A stretch of DNA of 64,000 nucleotides from Halomonas sp. KAO (GCF_015595025.1 NZ_JADNRL010000026.1:62001-126000), one strand, 5' to 3'. Positions 32,205 to 43,668 are shown, numbered from the stretch's first letter. Made by a program: numbers and translations. The notes: a model not told the origin generated them from the letters alone.

Positions 32205-33706
32205 GAGGCGGACCCTCCCGTGCAGCGAGCCTGAAGCGCCTGCTCGGCCACCTCCCGATCGTCGAAGGGGTGGCGAACACCGGCGATCTCCTGATATATC
32301 TCGTGCCCCTTGCCGGCGACCAGCACGACATCATCGGGTCCCGCCTCACGGAGCGTTTGCCGGATGGCCGCGCCGCGTCCGGAGATGGCCCAGGCCTGGC
32401 GTCTGGCTTCCTCGCTCAGTCCTGCCAGCACCTGGTCGCGAATGGCTTCGGGGTCCTCGCTGCGCGGGTTGTCATCGGTCACCACCAGGCGATCGGCATG
32501 GCGCTCGGCGGCGGCGGCCATGGGCGCTCGCTTGCCGGCATCACGGTCGCCGCCGCAACCGAACAGGCACCAGAGTTCGCCTCGCCCGGGCAGATGGTCA
32601 CGCAGTGCCGCCAGCGCGTTGTCCAGGGCGTCCGGGGTATGCGCGTAGTCGATCACCACGGTGGGCGCCCCCGGGTGCGTCAGCACCTCCATGCGTCCGG
32701 GCACCGGCACCAGGCTGGCCGCCGCCTCGATCAGCGCCTCGAGGTCATGCCCCCGGCCCAGCAGCGTGGCCATGGCCAGCAGCACGTTGTCGAGGTTGAA
32801 GCGTCCCACCAGCGGCAGCACCAGCTCTCGCTCCCCCCGGGGGGTGGCGACCAGGGCACGCTGCCCGGTGGCGTGGGGAGTACACTCCAGCACACGCAGG
32901 GTCACCGCCTCATCACGCCCGGTCGCCAGCACCCGCACACCATCGGCCACCCCGGCCAGCATCAGACGCGCCAGGGGGTCATCGCCATTGACCACGGCGA
33001 GCTCGAGCTCCCGGCGTCGAAACAGCCTCGCCTTGGCAGCCGCATAGGCGGTCATGCTGCCGTGATAGTCGAGATGATCGCGGCTCAGATTGGTGAACAC
33101 GGCGGCCCTCATCCGGCAGGCCGCGAGACGCCCCTGCTCCAGGGCATGGGAGGAGACCTCCATCGCCACCCGCGCCACGCCCTGGCGGGCGAGCTCGGCG
33201 AGCGAGGCCTGGAGCGCCAGCGGCCCCGGCGTCGTAAGGCCAGTATCCGCCAGCTCGCCGGGACGCCCATGGCCCAGGGTGCCGATCACCGCGGCATCGA
33301 CACCGAGCGCCTGGCTCAGCTCGGCCAGATAGTGGGTCACTGAACTCTTGCCATTGGTACCGGTGACACCGATCAGCTCCAGGTCGTCGGGCACGCCGTA
33401 GAGCAGGCGGCCGAGCTCGCCCAGCCGCTCACGCAGCCCGGCAAGCGCCACCACCCGGGCATCATCGGGGCAGTCACGGCCGTCTCCGGTGTGGCAGAGC
33501 ACCCGTACCGCGCCGTCGGCGAGCGCCCTGTCGATATAGTCGCGCCCATCCACCAGCACTCCGGGTACCGCAACGAACACATCGCCCGCCGCCACCTGCC
33601 GGCTGTCGGTCTGCAGTCGGGTCTCCCCCTCTGGGACACCGTCCAGCCCGCAACCGGGCCAGAGCCGCGCCAGGGTAGCGTCGAGGTGGGACATGGCGAT
33701 CATCAT
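32201..33706 (-). CDS. murE: UDP-N-acetylmuramoyl-L-alanyl-D-glutamate--2,6-diaminopimelate ligase
   Basis: 501 residues. MurE adds the third stem residue. The motif DNPR in TDDNPRSEDPEAI marks meso-diaminopimelate specificity, as expected in a Gram-negative cell. The ATP loop is GTNGKSSVTHYLAEL. Three candidate starts lie close together (ATG 33706, 33703 and 33694) without a clear ribosome site. The last, giving MSHLDATLARLWPG, fits the family best in length, but the longest form is listed. It follows ftsI by 41 bases. Confidence 0.95.
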   Translation of the reverse strand: MMIAMSHLDATLARLWPGCGLDGVPEGETRLQTDSRQVAAGDVFVAVPGVLVDGRDYIDRALADGAVRVLCHTGDGRDCPDDARVVALAGLRERLGELGRLLYGVPDDLELIGVTGTNGKSSVTHYLAELSQALGVDAAVIGTLGHGRPGELADTGLTTPGPLALQASLAELARQGVARVAMEVSSHALEQGRLAACRMRAAVFTNLSRDHLDYHGSMTAYAAAKARLFRRRELELAVVNGDDPLARLMLAGVADGVRVLATGRDEAVTLRVLECTPHATGQRALVATPRGERELVLPLVGRFNLDNVLLAMATLLGRGHDLEALIEAAASLVPVPGRMEVLTHPGAPTVVIDYAHTPDALDNALAALRDHLPGRGELWCLFGCGGDRDAGKRAPMAAAAERHADRLVVTDDNPRSEDPEAIRDQVLAGLSEEARRQAWAISGRGAAIRQTLREAGPDDVVLVAGKGHEIYQEIAGVRHPFDDREVAEQALQARCTGGSAS

Positions 33707-33747
33707 GGCAGGACTCGCTTCAGACAGGGGTTGGCAGGAGAGGCATG

Positions 33748-35469
33748 CTATTCGGCCTCCTCGAGGTCACGCCGGTCGGGGGGCACATCGAGCAGCCGCA
33801 GCGCACTACCGGCGACACGTGAGAATACCGGTGCGGCCACCGCGCCGCCGTAGTAGGAATCACCACGCGGGTGGTCGATCATCACCACCGTCACGATACG
33901 GGGATCGCTGACCGGGGCGATGCCCACGAAGAAGCCACGATAGGCGTTCTCCTGATAACCGCCGGCGCCGGTCTTGCGCACGGTGCCCGTCTTGCCGGCG
34001 ACCCGATACCCCGGCACCTCGGCTCGGCGTGCCCCGGTATCCGGCTCGACAACCCTGTCCATCATCTCCAGTACCCGGCGCGCCACCACGGAGGAGATGA
34101 CCTGCTCACCCGCCACCGGCTCATCCAGGCGCAGCAGCGAGGGCTGCAGCAGGCGCCCCTCGTTGGCGATGGCGGTGAAGGCACTGGCCAGCTGAAGCGG
34201 CGTGACCGAGAGGCCATAGCCATAGGAGAGTGCCGCCCACTGGCTGCTCGACCAGCGCACCGGCGCCGGTACCTCGCCGGTGGCCTCGCCGGGGAAGCCG
34301 GTTCCCGGCGGCTGGCCGAAGCCCAGACGACGGTAGAGCTGGGGGATGACCGGTTCATCGTAGCGAAGCGCCAGCTTGGACATGCCGACATTGGAGGACT
34401 TCTCCAGAATGCCCGCCAGGTCGAGTTCCTTGTAGTTACGGATATCGCGAATGGTAAAGCGGTCGATGCGCATCCACCCCGGGGCGGTATCCACCACCGT
34501 GTCGGGCGACAGACCACCGGCATCGAGCATTGCCGCCAGCGCCAGGGGCTTGACCACCGAGCCGGGCTCATAGGGGTCGACAAGGGCGCGATTGCGCAGC
34601 CCCTGGGGGTCGAGCCCGGCGCGATTGTTGGGGTTGTAGGAGGGTTGGTTGGCCATGGCCAGCACCTCGCCGGTGCGGGCGTCAAGCATCACCACCACGC
34701 CACCGTCGGCGTCGTTTTCCGCCACCGCGGCCTTGAGCTCGCGATAGGCCATGTACTGCAGGCGCTGGTCGATGGCGAGCGTCAGCTCGCCACCGGGCTT
34801 GGCCTCGCGCAGCACTTCGAGGTCACGCACCAGGCGGCCGCGGCGATCCTTGAGCACCCGGCGCAGCCCCGGCGTTCCCGCCAGGTAGGGCTGATAGGCG
34901 AGCTCCAGCCCCTCCTGCCCCTTGTCGTCGACGTTGGTCACGCCAAGCAGCTGGGCGGCCACCTCGCCGGCCGGGTAGTACCGCTTGTATTCGTCCTGAC
35001 GATAGACACCGGGCACCCGCAGGTCGAGAACCCGCTGGGCCGCTTCGGGGGTCATCTGGCGGCGCAGATACATGAACTCACGCTCGGAATAGCGTGCCAG
35101 ACGCTCGTTGAGGGCCTCGAGGTCCACGCCCAGCGCCGATGCCAGCTGGACGCGCTGAATCGGGTCGTCGGGCACATCCTGGGGATTGGCCCACAGGGTG
35201 ACCACCGGCGTTGAGATGGCCAGTGGCTCGCCGTGGCGATCGGCAATCATGCCACGGTGGGCGGGAAGCGAGTCGGTACGCAGCGTGCGTGCGTCACCCT
35301 GCCCCTGCAGGAAGGGCCGGTCGAGCACATGGAGGACCGCCACGCGCCCCACCAGCAGCCCCAGCCCGACCAGCACCAGCCCCAGGATCACCCCATAGCG
35401 CAGTCGGCCCATGGGTGCACCGGGCGGCGGGCGACGCGGCGATACACCGCTGCGTACCTCGGTGCTCAT
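33748..35469 (-). CDS. ftsI: Peptidoglycan D,D-transpeptidase FtsI (PBP3)
   Basis: 573 residues from ATG 35469, which overlaps the ftsL stop. It is a septal class B penicillin-binding protein: one transmembrane anchor (about 22-44), a dimerisation/pedestal domain, and a transpeptidase domain. The active-site Ser304 lies in GSVVK, followed by the KSSN motif and Lys493-Thr-Gly (KTGT). It works with FtsW, encoded in the same cluster. Length is close to E. coli PBP3 (588). Confidence 0.96.
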   Translation of the reverse strand: MSTEVRSGVSPRRPPPGAPMGRLRYGVILGLVLVGLGLLVGRVAVLHVLDRPFLQGQGDARTLRTDSLPAHRGMIADRHGEPLAISTPVVTLWANPQDVPDDPIQRVQLASALGVDLEALNERLARYSEREFMYLRRQMTPEAAQRVLDLRVPGVYRQDEYKRYYPAGEVAAQLLGVTNVDDKGQEGLELAYQPYLAGTPGLRRVLKDRRGRLVRDLEVLREAKPGGELTLAIDQRLQYMAYRELKAAVAENDADGGVVVMLDARTGEVLAMANQPSYNPNNRAGLDPQGLRNRALVDPYEPGSVVKPLALAAMLDAGGLSPDTVVDTAPGWMRIDRFTIRDIRNYKELDLAGILEKSSNVGMSKLALRYDEPVIPQLYRRLGFGQPPGTGFPGEATGEVPAPVRWSSSQWAALSYGYGLSVTPLQLASAFTAIANEGRLLQPSLLRLDEPVAGEQVISSVVARRVLEMMDRVVEPDTGARRAEVPGYRVAGKTGTVRKTGAGGYQENAYRGFFVGIAPVSDPRIVTVVMIDHPRGDSYYGGAVAAPVFSRVAGSALRLLDVPPDRRDLEEAE

Positions 35470-35789
35470 GGCTGGATCACCTCCACCTCTTCCACCCCGG
35501 GCAGGCGCATCTCGAGACGCTCCACGGCGAGATGCTCGATGCGCGCCGGCGACGACCAGGCACTCTCCTCGAGCAGAAGCTGTCCCCACTCGGTCTGCAG
35601 CTGCTGCTGCTCACGCTCGAGTTGTTGCAGGGCGGCGTACTGCTCACGGGTCAGGTGGCTGACCGCGATGACGGCCATGGCACTCCCGAGGCAGGCGATC
35701 AGCAGCACCAGTAACAGCAGTGCACGCAGATTCAAGCGCAGCGCCGAGGGCCAGGCGAGACGAGCGGTAATGGACCTTCCCTGTGTCAT
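35466..35789 (-). CDS. ftsL: Cell division protein FtsL
   Basis: 107 residues. A short cytoplasmic tail is followed by one transmembrane helix (about 22-44) and a periplasmic leucine-zipper-like coiled coil (AALQQLEREQQQLQTEWGQLLLEES). The C-terminus IEHLAVERLEMRLP matches the family. FtsL pairs with FtsB and binds FtsQ and FtsWI. It overlaps ftsI and starts ten bases after rsmH. Confidence 0.92.
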   Translation of the reverse strand: MTQGRSITARLAWPSALRLNLRALLLLVLLIACLGSAMAVIAVSHLTREQYAALQQLEREQQQLQTEWGQLLLEESAWSSPARIEHLAVERLEMRLPGVEEVEVIQP

Positions 35790-35799
35790 GCCGACTCCC

Positions 35800-36753
35800 T
35801 CAGTAGCGTTTGCGCGCCACTCGCATCACCGCGCTGCGCGCGCGGGGGTTCTCCTTGACCTCCGCCTCGCCGGGCCGCCGAGCCTTGCCCAGAGCCTCGA
35901 GACGGCGCTCCAGCTGGTCATCGCGAATCGGCATGCCCCGCGGCAGGTGGGTATCGCCACGCACATGATGGCGAATGAAGCGCTTGACCCGGCGGTCCTC
36001 CAGGGAGTGGAAGCTGATGACCACCAGATGCCCGCCCGGCGCCAGTGCCTCGAGGGCGGCCTCCAGGGCCGCATCGAGCTGGTCGAGCTCACCGTTGACC
36101 TGGATACGCAGGGCCTGGAAGACCCGCGTCGCGGGGTGCTTGTGCTTCTCCCAGGCGGGGTGCGCGGCCTTGACCACCTCGGCCAGGTCGGCGGTGCGCT
36201 CGAAGGGTCGCTCGCCGCGACGCTCGAGAATCGCCCTGGCCAGGCGCCGGGCGTAACGCTCCTCGCCGTACTCCTTGAAGACCCGGGAGAGCTCGGCCTC
36301 GCCGACCCGTGCGATAAACGCCGCCGCGCTCTCGCCCCGGGTGGGGTCCATGCGCATGTCCAGGGGGCCATCACGCAGGAAGCTGAAACCGCGCTCGGGG
36401 TCATCGAGCTGGGGTGACGAGACGCCGATATCGAGCAGCACGCCGGACAGGCGGCCATGCAGCTCATGGCCACGGGCCACCTCGGCGAGACGGGCGAACT
36501 CGGCCCGCTCGATGGTGAAGCGGGGATCATCGATGGTGCCGGCTTCGGCGATCGCCTGGGGGTCACGATCGATGGCCAGCAGTCTGCCCCGGGGGGCGAG
36601 GCGTGCAAGGATCTCTCGCGAGTGACCACCGCGACCGAAGGTGCCGTCGAGATAGACGCCTTCGGAATCGTGGATCAGGGCATCGACCGCTCCGTCGAGC
36701 AGGACGCTGGCGTGTCGAAATCCCCGCGGGGGTGTGTCAGGGGCTGACTGCAT
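35800..36753 (-). CDS. rsmH: 16S rRNA (cytosine1402-N4)-methyltransferase
   Basis: 317 residues from ATG 36753; the open frame continues upstream into the rnpB 3' end but that part is not protein-like. RsmH methylates C1402 in the ribosomal P site. The SAM motif [33 protein letters not shown] and [13 protein letters not shown] are typical. It is the first protein gene of the cell-division cluster here; no mraZ precedes it. A terminator-like hairpin lies only 22 bases before its start. Confidence 0.97.
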   Translation of the reverse strand: MQSAPDTPPRGFRHASVLLDGAVDALIHDSEGVYLDGTFGRGGHSREILARLAPRGRLLAIDRDPQAIAEAGTIDDPRFTIERAEFARLAEVARGHELHGRLSGVLLDIGVSSPQLDDPERGFSFLRDGPLDMRMDPTRGESAAAFIARVGEAELSRVFKEYGEERYARRLARAILERRGERPFERTADLAEVVKAAHPAWEKHKHPATRVFQALRIQVNGELDQLDAALEAALEALAPGGHLVVISFHSLEDRRVKRFIRHHVRGDTHLPRGMPIRDDQLERRLEALGKARRPGEAEVKENPRARSAVMRVARKRY

Positions 36754-36775
36754 GCGCTTCTCGATCCACGGTAAA

Positions 36776-36795
36776 GCGACGGAGGGCTCCGTCGC
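36776..36795 (-). terminator. Terminator or attenuator between rnpB and rsmH
   Basis: On the minus strand GCGACGGA pairs with TCCGTCGC around GCCC, followed by TTT. It lies after rnpB and 22 bases before the rsmH ATG, leaving no room for a promoter between hairpin and start. Confidence 0.5.
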
Positions 36796-36829
36796 CGGAC
36801 TGAAAATGGTCACCTTCTTGAAACAGGGG

Positions 36830-37180
<351 letters not shown>

Positions 37181-37186
37181 GCGGCA

Positions 37187-37215
37187 AGGATACCAGCGCC
37201 CCGGCACCCCCTCAA
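37187..37215 (-). promoter_or_regulatory. rnpB promoter
   Basis: On the minus strand TTGAGG (37210-37215), 17 bases, then TATCCT (37187-37192). The -10 box ends six bases before the first nucleotide of helix P1, exactly where transcription should begin, which supports both calls. Confidence 0.75.
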
Positions 37216-37271
37216 CAAAAGTGACACCAAGACGCCTTCTGCCGAATGCCGGGGGAGAGGACAGGCCAGGC

Positions 37272-38129
37272 TCAATCGTCATCCTTCAACGCCTGGGCGC
37301 GGGCATACCAGGCCTTGCGGGCACCACCAAGAAGCCGGGACGCCACTCCCGCGGCCTGCTTGACGCCAGCCCCCTCGGCCAGCAGCGCCGCCAGCAGCGT
37401 CTCGCCCTCCACTTCGCCACCCACTCCCTTCTCGCGGGGCGGCGCACCGGCCACCATCACCACAAACTCGCCACGCGCCTGGTTCGGGTCATCCTCCATG
37501 CGCGCGGCGAGCTCGAGGGCGCTTCCCTCCAGGAAGGTCTCGAAGGTCTTGGTCAACTCCCGGCCCACGACCAGATGGCGCTCACCGAGGGTCGCACCGA
37601 TATCCGCCAGGGTATCGCGGATACGATGAGGTGACTCATAGAACACCAGCGTCTCGGTACGCCCCGCCAGCTCCTCGAGCTGAGCACGGCGGGCACCGCT
37701 CTTGGCCGGCAGAAAGCCGTGGAAGGTGAAGCGGTCGGTGGGCAGGCCGGCAACCGAGAGCGCCGTCACCAGCGCGCAGGCTCCCGGGATCGGCACGATG
37801 CGCCGCCCCCGGGCACGCAGTTCGCGCACCAGCACGAAGCCGGGATCACTGATCAGCGGTGTGCCGGCATCAGAGACCAGGGCAATCGACTCGCCCGCGG
37901 CCAGGTGGGCGTCGATCCGGTCGACGCGTGCCGCCTCGTTGTGTTCATGAAGCGACAGCATGGGTACCCGCACCCCCAGATGACGCAACAAACGAGCGGT
38001 GTGGCGGGTATCCTCGGCAGCCACCATGGTTACCTCGGCCAACACGGCCGCGGCCCGCGGGCTCAGGTCCTGCAAATTCCCAATTGGCGTGGCGACCACG
38101 TACAATGCAGCTGAGTTCGATTCTGACAC
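37272..38129 (-). CDS. rsmI: 16S rRNA (cytidine1402-2'-O)-methyltransferase
   Basis: 285 residues. RsmI adds the 2'-O-methyl group to C1402, the same nucleotide that RsmH, encoded 0.5 kb away, methylates on the base. It is a tetrapyrrole-methylase fold: LYVVATPIGNLQDLSPRA at the N-terminus, AEDTRHTARLLRHLG, LVSDAGTPLISDPGF and PIPGACALVTALSVAGL. It is divergent from lpoA, as in E. coli and Pseudomonas. Confidence 0.96.
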   Translation of the reverse strand: MSESNSAALYVVATPIGNLQDLSPRAAAVLAEVTMVAAEDTRHTARLLRHLGVRVPMLSLHEHNEAARVDRIDAHLAAGESIALVSDAGTPLISDPGFVLVRELRARGRRIVPIPGACALVTALSVAGLPTDRFTFHGFLPAKSGARRAQLEELAGRTETLVFYESPHRIRDTLADIGATLGERHLVVGRELTKTFETFLEGSALELAARMEDDPNQARGEFVVMVAGAPPREKGVGGEVEGETLLAALLAEGAGVKQAAGVASRLLGGARKAWYARAQALKDDD

Positions 38130-38180
38130 GTCGCCTCCTGGGCGGGCTCCCGATACGACGGATGGATAAAGGAAGGATTC

Positions 38181-39929
38181 ATGCTCAAAGTGACACGCGG
38201 CCTGCTGGCCACTGCGCTTCTCGCGCTGCTGCTGGCCGGCTGCGCCTACCAGCCGGGCATCGTCGAACGCGCCCTCGATGACGACCCCGCCACGCTACTC
38301 GAACAAGCTCAACAACAGGAGCCGGCCGAGGCGGCCCGCACTCGACTGGACGCGGCGGATATCCTAGCACGCCGGGGCCAGCGCACCCAGGCACTCGAGG
38401 TCGCCCGTCAGATTGATCGATCGCAACTTGCCGGCGACCCTCTGGCGCGCTGGGCGCTCCTGCTGGCCGATCTCGGCGAGAGCGAGGGCGACCCCGAGGC
38501 CGTGATCCAGGCCACCCAGGATCTCGACGACCTGGCCCTCAACCGCAGCCAGACGCTGGCCCTGCGCGAACAGCGTGGCCTGGCCCTGCTCGAACGGGGC
38601 AACCCCTTCGCCGCAGCCAGGGCCCTGCTGCTGGTACAGGCTGAGTCCGACGACGAGGCACTCAACGACCCCATCTGGCGAGCCCTGGGTGGCGTCGAGC
38701 AGCGGCGACTGGCCCAGCTCGGCGAGCTCCAGGGCACCCTGACCCGCGGCTGGGTGGAACTGGTCGAGACGGTACGCAGTGGCGATGGCAATATCGACCG
38801 CCTCTTCCTTCGCCTGGACGAGTGGCGCAGCCGTCACCAGCGCCACCCGGCGGCACGACGCCTGCCGGCGGATCTCATCGCCCTGCGCGAGCTGCGCGGC
38901 CAGGAGGTGCAGCATATTGCCGTGCTGCTGCCCGAATCCGGCGCCCTGTCGCGTATCGCCACGGCGATCGGCGAAGGCATCCGCACCCGGCATCGCCTTT
39001 CAGACGACAATATCCGCCTCAGCTTTATCGACAGCGCCTCCGGCAGTCTCGAATCGCTCTATCGAGAGGCCCAGAATCGCGGTGCCCAGGTGGTCATCGG
39101 CCCGCTCGACAAGGATCGGGTGAGCGAGCTTGAGCGCCGCAACCGGGTGCCACTCCCCACCCTGGCCCTCAACTACGGCAGGAGTGCCACTAACGCCGCC
39201 GAAGGACTCTTCCAGTATGGCCTGTCCGCCGAGGGTGAGGCCAAGCAGGTCGCTCGGCGCGCCTGGGACGACGGGCACCGTCGCGCCGCCCTGCTGGTCC
39301 CGGACAACGACTGGGGTCAGCGGGTCGGCGAGGCCTTCTGGGATGAGTGGCGCGCCCAGGGTGGCAAGGTCACCAAGGCGGTTCGCTACAACCCCGGCGC
39401 CTCAGCCACCGAGAGCACTCGTCGCACCATCGCCGAAAGCCGTCCCGATCTCCTGTTCATGCTGGCACTGCCCGACTACGCTCGCCAGGTCCCCCCGACC
39501 CTCGACTACTATGGCGCCAACAAGCTGCCGGTCTACGCCACCTCGCATCTGTTCAGCGGGCAGCTCAATCCACGCCTCGATGGCGACCTGAACGACGTCA
39601 TGTTCCTGGATATCCCCTGGCAGATCCCCGATGCCGCGGCGGGCGGCGAGGACGCCCTGCCCTTCACCGCAAGCTATCGCAGCCTGCGCGAGGAGGCGGA
39701 CCCCAACCTGTTCCGCCTGAACGCCATGGGAGTCGACGCCTTCGAGCTGGCACGCCGGCTCCCCCAGTTCCAGCTGGTCTCGAACAGCGAACTGTTTGGA
39801 GCGACCGGCAGCCTGCGCGCCGGGCAAGATGGACGCATTCAGCGCACGCTGCCCTGGGCACGCTTCATCGATGGCGTCCCGCAACCGGTATTGAGCCCAG
39901 GGGCTTTCGGCGATGAGCGGACCCCGTGA
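38181..39929 (+). CDS. lpoA: Penicillin-binding protein activator LpoA
   Basis: 582 residues behind AAGGAAGGA. A lipoprotein signal with lipobox LLAGC (Cys21) places it on the outer membrane. An N-terminal TPR-like helical region (about 25-230) is followed by a periplasmic-binding-like C-terminal domain (about 240-570, HIAVLLPESGALSRIATAIGEGI). In E. coli it reaches through the peptidoglycan to activate PBP1A. It heads a four-gene operon with yraN, diaA and dolP. Confidence 0.93.
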   Translation: MLKVTRGLLATALLALLLAGCAYQPGIVERALDDDPATLLEQAQQQEPAEAARTRLDAADILARRGQRTQALEVARQIDRSQLAGDPLARWALLLADLGESEGDPEAVIQATQDLDDLALNRSQTLALREQRGLALLERGNPFAAARALLLVQAESDDEALNDPIWRALGGVEQRRLAQLGELQGTLTRGWVELVETVRSGDGNIDRLFLRLDEWRSRHQRHPAARRLPADLIALRELRGQEVQHIAVLLPESGALSRIATAIGEGIRTRHRLSDDNIRLSFIDSASGSLESLYREAQNRGAQVVIGPLDKDRVSELERRNRVPLPTLALNYGRSATNAAEGLFQYGLSAEGEAKQVARRAWDDGHRRAALLVPDNDWGQRVGEAFWDEWRAQGGKVTKAVRYNPGASATESTRRTIAESRPDLLFMLALPDYARQVPPTLDYYGANKLPVYATSHLFSGQLNPRLDGDLNDVMFLDIPWQIPDAAAGGEDALPFTASYRSLREEADPNLFRLNAMGVDAFELARRLPQFQLVSNSELFGATGSLRAGQDGRIQRTLPWARFIDGVPQPVLSPGAFGDERTP

Positions 39930-40281
39930 CGCCAGGGCCCGCGGCGAGGCGGTCGAACGCCTCGTCGCGGCCTGGCTGACCGACCGCGGCCTCCAGCCGG
40001 TGGCCGCCAACCAGCACGCCAAGGGAGGCGAGCTGGACCTGGTGATGCGTGATGGCGAAACCCTGGTCTTCGTCGAGGTGCGCCATCGTGCCGATAGCCG
40101 CCATGGCCACCCCCTCGAGACCATCACGCTCACCAAGCAGCGCCGCCTGATAAGGGCGGCACGTTTTTATCTACAGAACAACCGGCTATCATGTCCCTGC
40201 CGCTTCGATGTGGTGGCCGTCACCGGCCTGCCACCCGAACTCGACATACAGTGGGTGGTCAATGCCTTCGACGCCTACTAA
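39913..40281 (+). CDS. yraN: YraN/UPF0102 family nuclease-like protein
   Basis: 122 residues, overlapping the end of lpoA by 17 bases. It is an endonuclease-like fold of the restriction/Holliday-junction resolvase type. RGEAVERLVAAWLTDRG, GGELDLVMRDGETLVFVEVRHR (Asp and Glu-x-Arg catalytic-like residues) and RRLIRAARFYL define the family. Its cellular role is not established. The lpoA-yraN-diaA-dolP order is conserved. Confidence 0.92.
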   Translation: MSGPRDARARGEAVERLVAAWLTDRGLQPVAANQHAKGGELDLVMRDGETLVFVEVRHRADSRHGHPLETITLTKQRRLIRAARFYLQNNRLSCPCRFDVVAVTGLPPELDIQWVVNAFDAY

Positions 40282-40299
40282 CCCGCCACAGGAACCTGA

Positions 40300-41477
<1,178 letters not shown>

Positions 41478-41516
41478 ACCGGCTCGACTGAACCAGCCCG
41501 ACTGCTCGCTGCAAGC

Positions 41517-41550
41517 GCAAGACGGCAGGCCTCAGGGCCTGCCGTCTTGC
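41517..41550. terminator. Bidirectional hairpin between dolP and sspB
   Basis: A perfect 15-base-pair stem (GCAAGACGGCAGGCC with its complement) has a TCAG loop and lies between convergent genes. No T-run follows on the plus strand. Confidence 0.65.
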
Positions 41551-41578
41551 ATGAACCATCATCACCCCGGTACGAGAA

Positions 41579-42082
41579 CTACTTGATCACCCGCAGGGAG
41601 GGCTTGCCCTTGGGCGGCCGCCGAGAGCCCTCGCCCTGAGAGTCCTCGCCCTTCTCTTCCGACGCCTCCTTCTCCTGCGAGGTATCGGCGTCACGCTCGA
41701 CCTCCGCCAGCGTCGGCGGCTCGTCCTCGGTCGCCTCGGCCGGCTGGGGAATCACCGGCTCATGTCCGAAGACCATGCCGACACCATTCTCGCGACCATA
41801 GATGGCCACCAGGGCATCACTCGGCACCATCACCCGCATGGGATGACCACCGAAGCGCGCCTCGAAACTGATCGCGTCATTCTCCATCGCGAGCTCACGA
41901 ACGGCGTTTGGCGACAGGTTGAGAACGATCTGGCCATTCTGTACGAACTGTCGCGGCACCTCCACCTGGGGATGCTCGGCATCGACCACGATATGGGGCG
42001 TGAGGTCATGGTCCAGCAGCCACTCGAAGAGGGCTCTGGCCAGGTAGGGGCGACTGGATAGGCTGGGACGACTGGAGTCCAT
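41579..42082 (-). CDS. sspB: ClpXP protease specificity-enhancing factor SspB
   Basis: 167 residues from ATG 42082 behind GGAGGGAGAGG. SspB delivers ssrA-tagged polypeptides to ClpXP. The folded N-terminal domain (about 8-115) includes RPYLARALFEWLLDHDLTPHIVVD and GQIVLNLSPNAV. A very acidic, flexible linker (116-155) leads to the ClpX-binding tail PSLRVIK. The acidity of the linker fits a salt-adapted proteome. It lies 53 bases downstream of sspA. Confidence 0.95.
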   Translation of the reverse strand: MDSSRPSLSSRPYLARALFEWLLDHDLTPHIVVDAEHPQVEVPRQFVQNGQIVLNLSPNAVRELAMENDAISFEARFGGHPMRVMVPSDALVAIYGRENGVGMVFGHEPVIPQPAEATEDEPPTLAEVERDADTSQEKEASEEKGEDSQGEGSRRPPKGKPSLRVIK

Positions 42083-42135
42083 CGCCTCTCCCTCCTGCGT
42101 TGGCCGGCTGCCCGAAGGCGGCCGGGAAAAGTGTA

Positions 42136-42762
42136 TCAGCTGCGAATCTCGCGCTCGCGCTCGCTCAGTGACGCCTTGAAGCCGTCTCGCTCGAAGACTC
42201 GCTCCATGTAGTCGAGCAGGGGGGCTACCTGTTTCTCGGGCAGTTCGATGCCCAGGGCGGGCAGACGCCACAGGATCGGCGCCAGGCAGCAGTCCACCAG
42301 GGTGAACTCTTCGCTCATGAAGAACGCCATGTCCTCGAAGATGGGCGAGATACCGACGAGGCTCTCACGCAGCTCCTTGCGCGCCTTGTCCGCCTCCTTC
42401 TTGCTCCCCTGCTCGATCTGCTCCACCAGCGGGCACCACTCGCGCTCGATGCGGTGCATCCAGAGACGACTCTGGGCACGCGCCACCGGATAGACCGGCA
42501 GCAGCGGAGGGTGTGGGAAGCGCTCGTCCAGGTACTCCATCATCACCTTGGACTCGTACAGCACGAGATCGCGATCCAGCAGGGTCGGCACGCTGTTGTA
42601 GGGGTTGAGATCGGCGAGATCCTCGGGGGGCTGGTCCGGGTTGACCTCCACGATGTCTACCGCAACACCCTTCTCGGCGAGCACGATACGCACCCGATGA
42701 CTGAAATGATCGGAGCCACCGGAATAGAAGATCATCGACGACCGCTTGGCCACTACACCCAT
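42136..42762 (-). CDS. sspA: Stringent starvation protein A (GST-like)
   Basis: 208 residues. SspA has a glutathione-S-transferase fold without transferase activity and binds RNA polymerase to alter sigma-70 promoter use during starvation. The N-terminal thioredoxin-like part ([45 protein letters not shown]) and helical C-terminal part are both complete. sspA-sspB follows petABC, as in Pseudomonas. Confidence 0.95.
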   Translation of the reverse strand: MGVVAKRSSMIFYSGGSDHFSHRVRIVLAEKGVAVDIVEVNPDQPPEDLADLNPYNSVPTLLDRDLVLYESKVMMEYLDERFPHPPLLPVYPVARAQSRLWMHRIEREWCPLVEQIEQGSKKEADKARKELRESLVGISPIFEDMAFFMSEEFTLVDCCLAPILWRLPALGIELPEKQVAPLLDYMERVFERDGFKASLSEREREIRS

Positions 42763-42847
42763 GAAACAATCCTCGCATCAAATCGAATAATCATGATAAC
42801 ACGCGGGCCTCGCTCCGCGGGGAAGCGATTGACGCGACACATACGCC

Positions 42848-42882
42848 ACGGGGGCGCATGGCCCTCGGCCATGCGCCCCCGT
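42848..42882 (-). terminator. Hairpin after petC
   Basis: A perfect 16-base-pair stem (ACGGGGGCGCATGGCC and complement) has a three-base loop, 18 bases past the petC stop and before sspA. It lacks a T-run. Confidence 0.65.
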
Positions 42883-42900
42883 CAGCCTGCAACCCGGCGG

Positions 42901-43668
42901 TCAGTGGATATCGCGCCAGTACTCGCGCTTGAGCAGGTAGGCGATGACACCGAAGATGAAGATAAAGATCAGCACCTTCGGGGCCAGAGCCTGAGCCTGC
43001 AGCTTGGATGGCTCACCCACATAGGCCAGGAAGTTGGTCAGATCGTAGACCGCCTCCTCGAACTCATCCGGCTCCAGCTCGCCCGGCTGAGTCACCTGCA
43101 GCACATTACAGGACTGGTACTTGCCAGTCAGCGGATCAAGCTCGGCCCCCTCCACCGGACGATCGGTCTCGGAGCACACCATCTCCTGCACGCCCTGCAG
43201 AGGCTCAAGCACGTTGGGCATGGCCACCATGTCGAACACGGCATTGTTCACCCCGGTACCGGTGCTCGGGTCCTTGTAGAACGAGAGCAGGTAGGAGTAG
43301 ATCCAGTCGGTGCCGCGCAGCCGTGACTCGAGGGTCAGGTCGGGCGGCGGCGCCCCGAACCAGGCCTCGGCATCGTCCTTGTTCATGGCGATATGCATCT
43401 GGTCATTGAAGGCCAGATCCGAGGAGAAGATCAGGTTCTCCTCGACCAGGTCCTGGGGCATCCCCAGGTCATCGGCGGCACGGGCAAAGCGCTGGTGCTC
43501 CAGGGAGTGACACCCCATGCAGTAGTTGGTGTAGAGCTGCATGCCTCGCTGCAACGACGCCTTGTCATCAAGGTCGGGCGTCATGGAGTACGGGACGCTC
43601 GCGCCTTCGGCGGCCATGGCCGTGAGGGGCACCAGCGCGAAGAGCAGTGCGAACAGTTGCTTTTTCAT
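42901..43668 (-). CDS. petC: Cytochrome c1 of the bc1 complex
   Basis: 255 residues from ATG 43668, sharing one base with the petB stop (TAATG). A signal peptide (1-20) precedes the haem-binding motif CMGCH (Cys50, Cys53, His54). A C-terminal transmembrane anchor (LIFIFIFGVIAYLL) ends in a short basic tail. It accepts electrons from the Rieske protein and passes them to soluble cytochrome c. Confidence 0.95.
   Translation of the reverse strand: MKKQLFALLFALVPLTAMAAEGASVPYSMTPDLDDKASLQRGMQLYTNYCMGCHSLEHQRFARAADDLGMPQDLVEENLIFSSDLAFNDQMHIAMNKDDAEAWFGAPPPDLTLESRLRGTDWIYSYLLSFYKDPSTGTGVNNAVFDMVAMPNVLEPLQGVQEMVCSETDRPVEGAELDPLTGKYQSCNVLQVTQPGELEPDEFEEAVYDLTNFLAYVGEPSKLQAQALAPKVLIFIFIFGVIAYLLKREYWRDIH

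Noticed and set aside
29847..32234. 795-codon plus-strand open frame opposite mraY and murF
   Set aside because: It spans two certain genes and their junction and has low-complexity, His/Gln-rich composition typical of antisense frames in GC-rich DNA.
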